NCBI GenBank assembly: GCA_043777795.1
Contig: JAYWHJ010000283.1
Coordinates: forward strand, 1-7,172
Length of the DNA: 7,172 nucleotides
Source: JAAFIP01 sp043777795
GTDB taxonomy: Bacteria; Pseudomonadota; Gammaproteobacteria; Burkholderiales; Burkholderiaceae_C
Reading direction: 5' to 3'
The notes beneath the pieces were generated by a model, which was not told where the DNA came from, searched no databases, and saw nothing but the letters and a program-made list of their open reading frames with translations. Made by a program: the position numbers and the translations under genes. Positions 5,556-7,172 of this stretch are shown here, piece by piece. How positions within the stretch are numbered: the stretch's first letter is position 1; the number at the start of each line of letters is the position of its first letter.

Positions 5556-6050
5556 TTAGCGGTTCAACAGTGTGCGGACTCTGGTTTGCAATGCAGGCAC
5601 TACGGTGTGCACAAATCATGGATTGGCTTTAAGCCAAATGTTGTTGCGCGGGCTGGGGTGCGGAAACGGCAGTAGCTTGGGCCAATGGGTTTGCCAGTCT
5701 TTCACTGTGTCGGTCAGCGTTTGTGCAGCGTGGTTGGGCATGTGCCAGGCTACGGCGTACTGGCCAATCACCAATGTGAGCGCAACGTTGGGCAGCGCGG
5801 CCATCAACGGGGCTCGCCACTTCGGGGCGCATTCTTTGCGCGGCGCCAAGTCGCCCGACTTTCCAGCGCCAGGGTAGCAAAAGCCCATAGGCAAGATGGC
5901 CACTTGGTGCGGATCGTAAAACGTAATTGCTTCAATGCCCATCCATTGGCGTAGCCGGTCACCGCTGGCGTCGTCAAACGAGATACCGCTCTCATAGACC
6001 TTGCGCCCCGGCGCTTGCTATTGTTCAACACTTTGCTGTGGGTGCGCCGG
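5556..6050 (-). pseudogene. Uracil-DNA glycosylase family protein, decayed
   Basis: A remnant of a single-domain uracil-DNA glycosylase superfamily protein (COG1573-like), a DNA repair enzyme removing uracil. On the minus strand the frame from 6017 to 5616 reads QAPGRKVYESGISFDDASGDRLRQWMGIEAITFYDP, then VAILPMGFCYPGAGKSGDL, LTLVIGQYAVAWHMP and PFPHPSPRNNIWLKANP. These hold motif A (the end of GQAPG) and the C-terminal HPSPRN motif. A TGA at 5618-5616 takes the place of the Trp in the usual NPWF, and beyond it the same frame continues FVHTVVPALQTRVRTLLNR to a natural TAA at 5558-5556. At the other end a TAG at 6020-6018 and an apparent one-base loss within GQAPG put the N-terminal part (around KVL, AHPQ) in another frame. 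Upstream of about 6050 no N-terminal domain is recognisable. The 5' limit is approximate. Confidence 0.8.
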
Positions 6051-6130
6051 CCCATACCTCGTCCAGTGCATCTTCCAAAGCAGCGTCCAGTTCCAACAGC
6101 GGTACACAAAGCAACCAAGACCAACGCACC

Positions 6131-6211
6131 ATGTTACCCGCGTGGTGGCTAGGCCTAGCTGGCATCATTGGTTCTGGGGCTACATTTGCCGGTGCGCTTT
6201 TACTGCGTTAA
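6131..6211 (+). pseudogene. Possible remnant of a DUF2892/rhodanese-type membrane segment
   Basis: The frame from the ATG at 6131 reads LPAWWLGLAGIIGSGATFAGALLLR before a TAA. The pattern resembles the membrane segment HPAW-LGLAG-VGAGLTFAG-TGFCGMA-LL seen at the end of rhodanese-like/DUF2892 proteins, with the TGFCGM portion missing. There is no ribosome-binding site and no recognisable upstream domain. The match is short, so chance similarity is possible. Confidence 0.25.
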
Positions 6212-6506
6212 ATCTTCGCACTAGAAACCGCCGCGTCCGTGCGCCCGCACCTAGAGTCGGACCGCCTGCGTACGCTGGCCGTGGGCAGCTCCAAGCGCCT
6301 GCCCGGCATCCTGGTCAACGTACCCACGCTGGGTGAGCAAGGGTTTGAGAACTTCAACGCCATCACCGGCACCGCCGAAGTACAGCAAAGACTGCAATCC
6401 ACCGCCCTGCAACAGCGTCCCCGAGGAGGAGGCAGCAGCCTGCCTGCACAGCGAGCTGAACAACTGGGGCGAGGTGGTCAAGCGCGGTGGCATCCCGCGC
6501 GAGTAG
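6212..6506 (+). pseudogene. TctC/Bug-type solute-binding receptor remnant
   Basis: The C-terminal part of a tripartite tricarboxylate transporter receptor (Bug family), a periplasmic binding protein for organic acids. The first frame reads HLESDRLRTLAVGSSKRLPG, NVPTLGEQGFENFNAITG and TAEVQQRLQSTAL. Between AITG and TAEVQ (about 6368-6371) roughly 30-40 residues of the usual fold (the AP-GTP-...-LN-EV-RAL stretch) are missing. Near 6410 the reading moves one base forward, and the next frame gives NSVPEEEAAACLHSELNNWG, EVVKRGGIPRE and a TAG at 6504-6506, the normal Bug C terminus. The N-terminal two thirds, including the signal peptide, are absent; an in-frame TAA lies at 6209-6211. It is clearly non-functional. 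It may have been deleted together with the genes that once joined it to the glycosylase remnant. Confidence 0.75.
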
Positions 6507-6536
6507 TTGCAGGGTGTAAGGATTAGTAGCTGGGCG

Positions 6537-7172
6537 TCAAGCCACAAAGCGGTAATAAAACATGCCGTCGCGCACTGGGTGGTCGCGCGCCACATGCTCT
6601 ATAAAGTTGAAAGCATGCAAACGGTTCAGTAAAATTTCAGCTTCATGATTGGCAATTTTTTGAGATTTTTTCACCCAATCCACCGCCTCTGAACCAATAA
6701 AACACTGGGCATAAGTCTTGCCATGATAGATCCGGTCGCGCACGGATACGCCTGATTTAGACGATAGCATCTTGAGCAAAGCGCCGAGGGGAGCGCGCTC
6801 TACTGCGGTGGAAACCGCAGTGCGGTAAAAGTAGTCCTCGTTGGCAAAGGTGTGTTCGTGCGCTACATGGTGCAGCATCCCCAGCGATTGCAGGGCAACG
6901 CCGATCGCAACGGCCTGGTCAGTAGACACGGAATGCTGCTTTGCCAACCATGCCACGGCTTCGGTGCCCAAAAAGCAGCTGGGATATGATTTGAGGCGGT
7001 ACACACGGTTGAGCGCCTTCACATTGCTGGCCAGGTCTGCGCACAAAGCTTCGGCGGTCAGGCCAGTAGCCTTGCGCACCAAACCGCGTGCTGAGCCTGC
7101 ATCAGGTTTGACCTGCATGGCGCTGAAGTAGCGCGCCAGTGCGTCGCCCTTGAGCGGCTCCACCCCAGTGCA
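6537..7172 (-). CDS. Protein with two tandem DEP domains (N-terminally partial)
   Basis: A predicted cytoplasmic protein with two DEP (Dishevelled/Egl-10/Pleckstrin) winged-helix domains; function unknown. Numbering is from the GTG at 7163. The first domain spans about residues 52-114, with VYRLKSYPSCFLGTEAVAWL and ending DYFYR. The second spans about 142-206, with RIYHGKTYAQCFIGSEAVDWV and ending MFYYRF. Both share the Y-xxC-F-G-EAV-W core of the family, so they look like an internal duplication. A 50-residue region before the first domain (FSAMQVKPDAGSARGLVRKATG) shows no motif I recognise. The frame stays open through the window edge (C-T-G before the GTG), so the real start is probably outside and more domains may precede. 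DEP domains are common in eukaryotic signalling and much less so in bacteria, where they probably mediate protein or membrane contacts. It stands 30 bases from the end of the Bug remnant and is convergent with it. Confidence 0.85.
   Translation of the reverse strand, partial: CTGVEPLKGDALARYFSAMQVKPDAGSARGLVRKATGLTAEALCADLASNVKALNRVYRLKSYPSCFLGTEAVAWLAKQHSVSTDQAVAIGVALQSLGMLHHVAHEHTFANEDYFYRTAVSTAVERAPLGALLKMLSSKSGVSVRDRIYHGKTYAQCFIGSEAVDWVKKSQKIANHEAEILLNRLHAFNFIEHVARDHPVRDGMFYYRFVA

Noticed and set aside
6022..6208. Minus-strand frame reading ...CVPLLELDAALEDALDEVWAGAP...
   Set aside because: It looks somewhat protein-like but ends at a stop inside the glycosylase remnant, has no clear start or family match, and overlaps other degraded frames.
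1..7172. CRISPR array, tRNA, rRNA, riboswitch or complete insertion sequence
   Set aside because: I saw no regularly spaced repeats, tRNA-like cloverleaf, rRNA-like stretch or transposase frame. This was by eye, so small RNAs could be missed.

Overview
The window reads as a chromosomal segment of a betaproteobacterium, most likely of the family Comamonadaceae (Rhodoferax/Polaromonas/Acidovorax-like). The basis is moderately high GC with Comamonadaceae-like codon use, the protein families present (AcuR/AcuI pair, XdhC, a TctC/Bug receptor remnant, an MFS_3 exporter), and degenerate copies of a short repeat of the form GCTAT-A-rich / AGCTTC / CGC ... GCGCT-GAGGC that I recall as abundant in Comamonadaceae genomes. 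Genus assignment is inference.

Layout. Positions 2-823 (+) hold a TetR-family regulator of the AcuR type, cut by the left edge. It carries an AT-rich in-frame insertion and an unusual C-terminal tail. A palindromic operator-like site (821-835) overlaps its stop codon and precedes acuI (910-1896, +), an NADPH-dependent acryloyl-CoA reductase. Next comes xdhC (2024-2860, +), the molybdenum-cofactor chaperone for xanthine dehydrogenase, whose 5' end has two competing overlapping reading frames. Convergent to it, 12 bases away, is a glyoxalase II-type metallo-hydrolase (2873-3664, -). Divergent from that is a 541-residue MFS_3 exporter (3751-5376, +).

Positions 5377-6536 contain no intact gene but are not empty. 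They hold a weak terminator-like hairpin, a repeat copy (5418-5476), a uracil-DNA glycosylase family pseudogene on the minus strand (5556-6050; a frameshift in the GQAPG motif and a TGG-to-TGA stop near the end), a short possible remnant of a DUF2892/rhodanese-type membrane segment (6131-6211, +), and a TctC/Bug solute-receptor remnant (6212-6506, +) with an internal deletion and a frameshift. The right end (6537 to the edge, -) is a protein with two tandem DEP domains, cut at its N terminus by the window edge.

Function. The only clear functional pair is regulator plus acryloyl-CoA reductase, which would remove toxic acryloyl-CoA formed in acrylate, DMSP, 3-hydroxypropionate or propionate metabolism. 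The other genes are single housekeeping or accessory genes, and their partners (for example xdhA and xdhB) are not visible here. I find no convincing new multi-gene system. The most unusual signals are the same short repeat family occurring inside two reading frames (acuR and xdhC) and once in intergenic DNA, the double-frame 5' end of xdhC, and the cluster of decayed genes.
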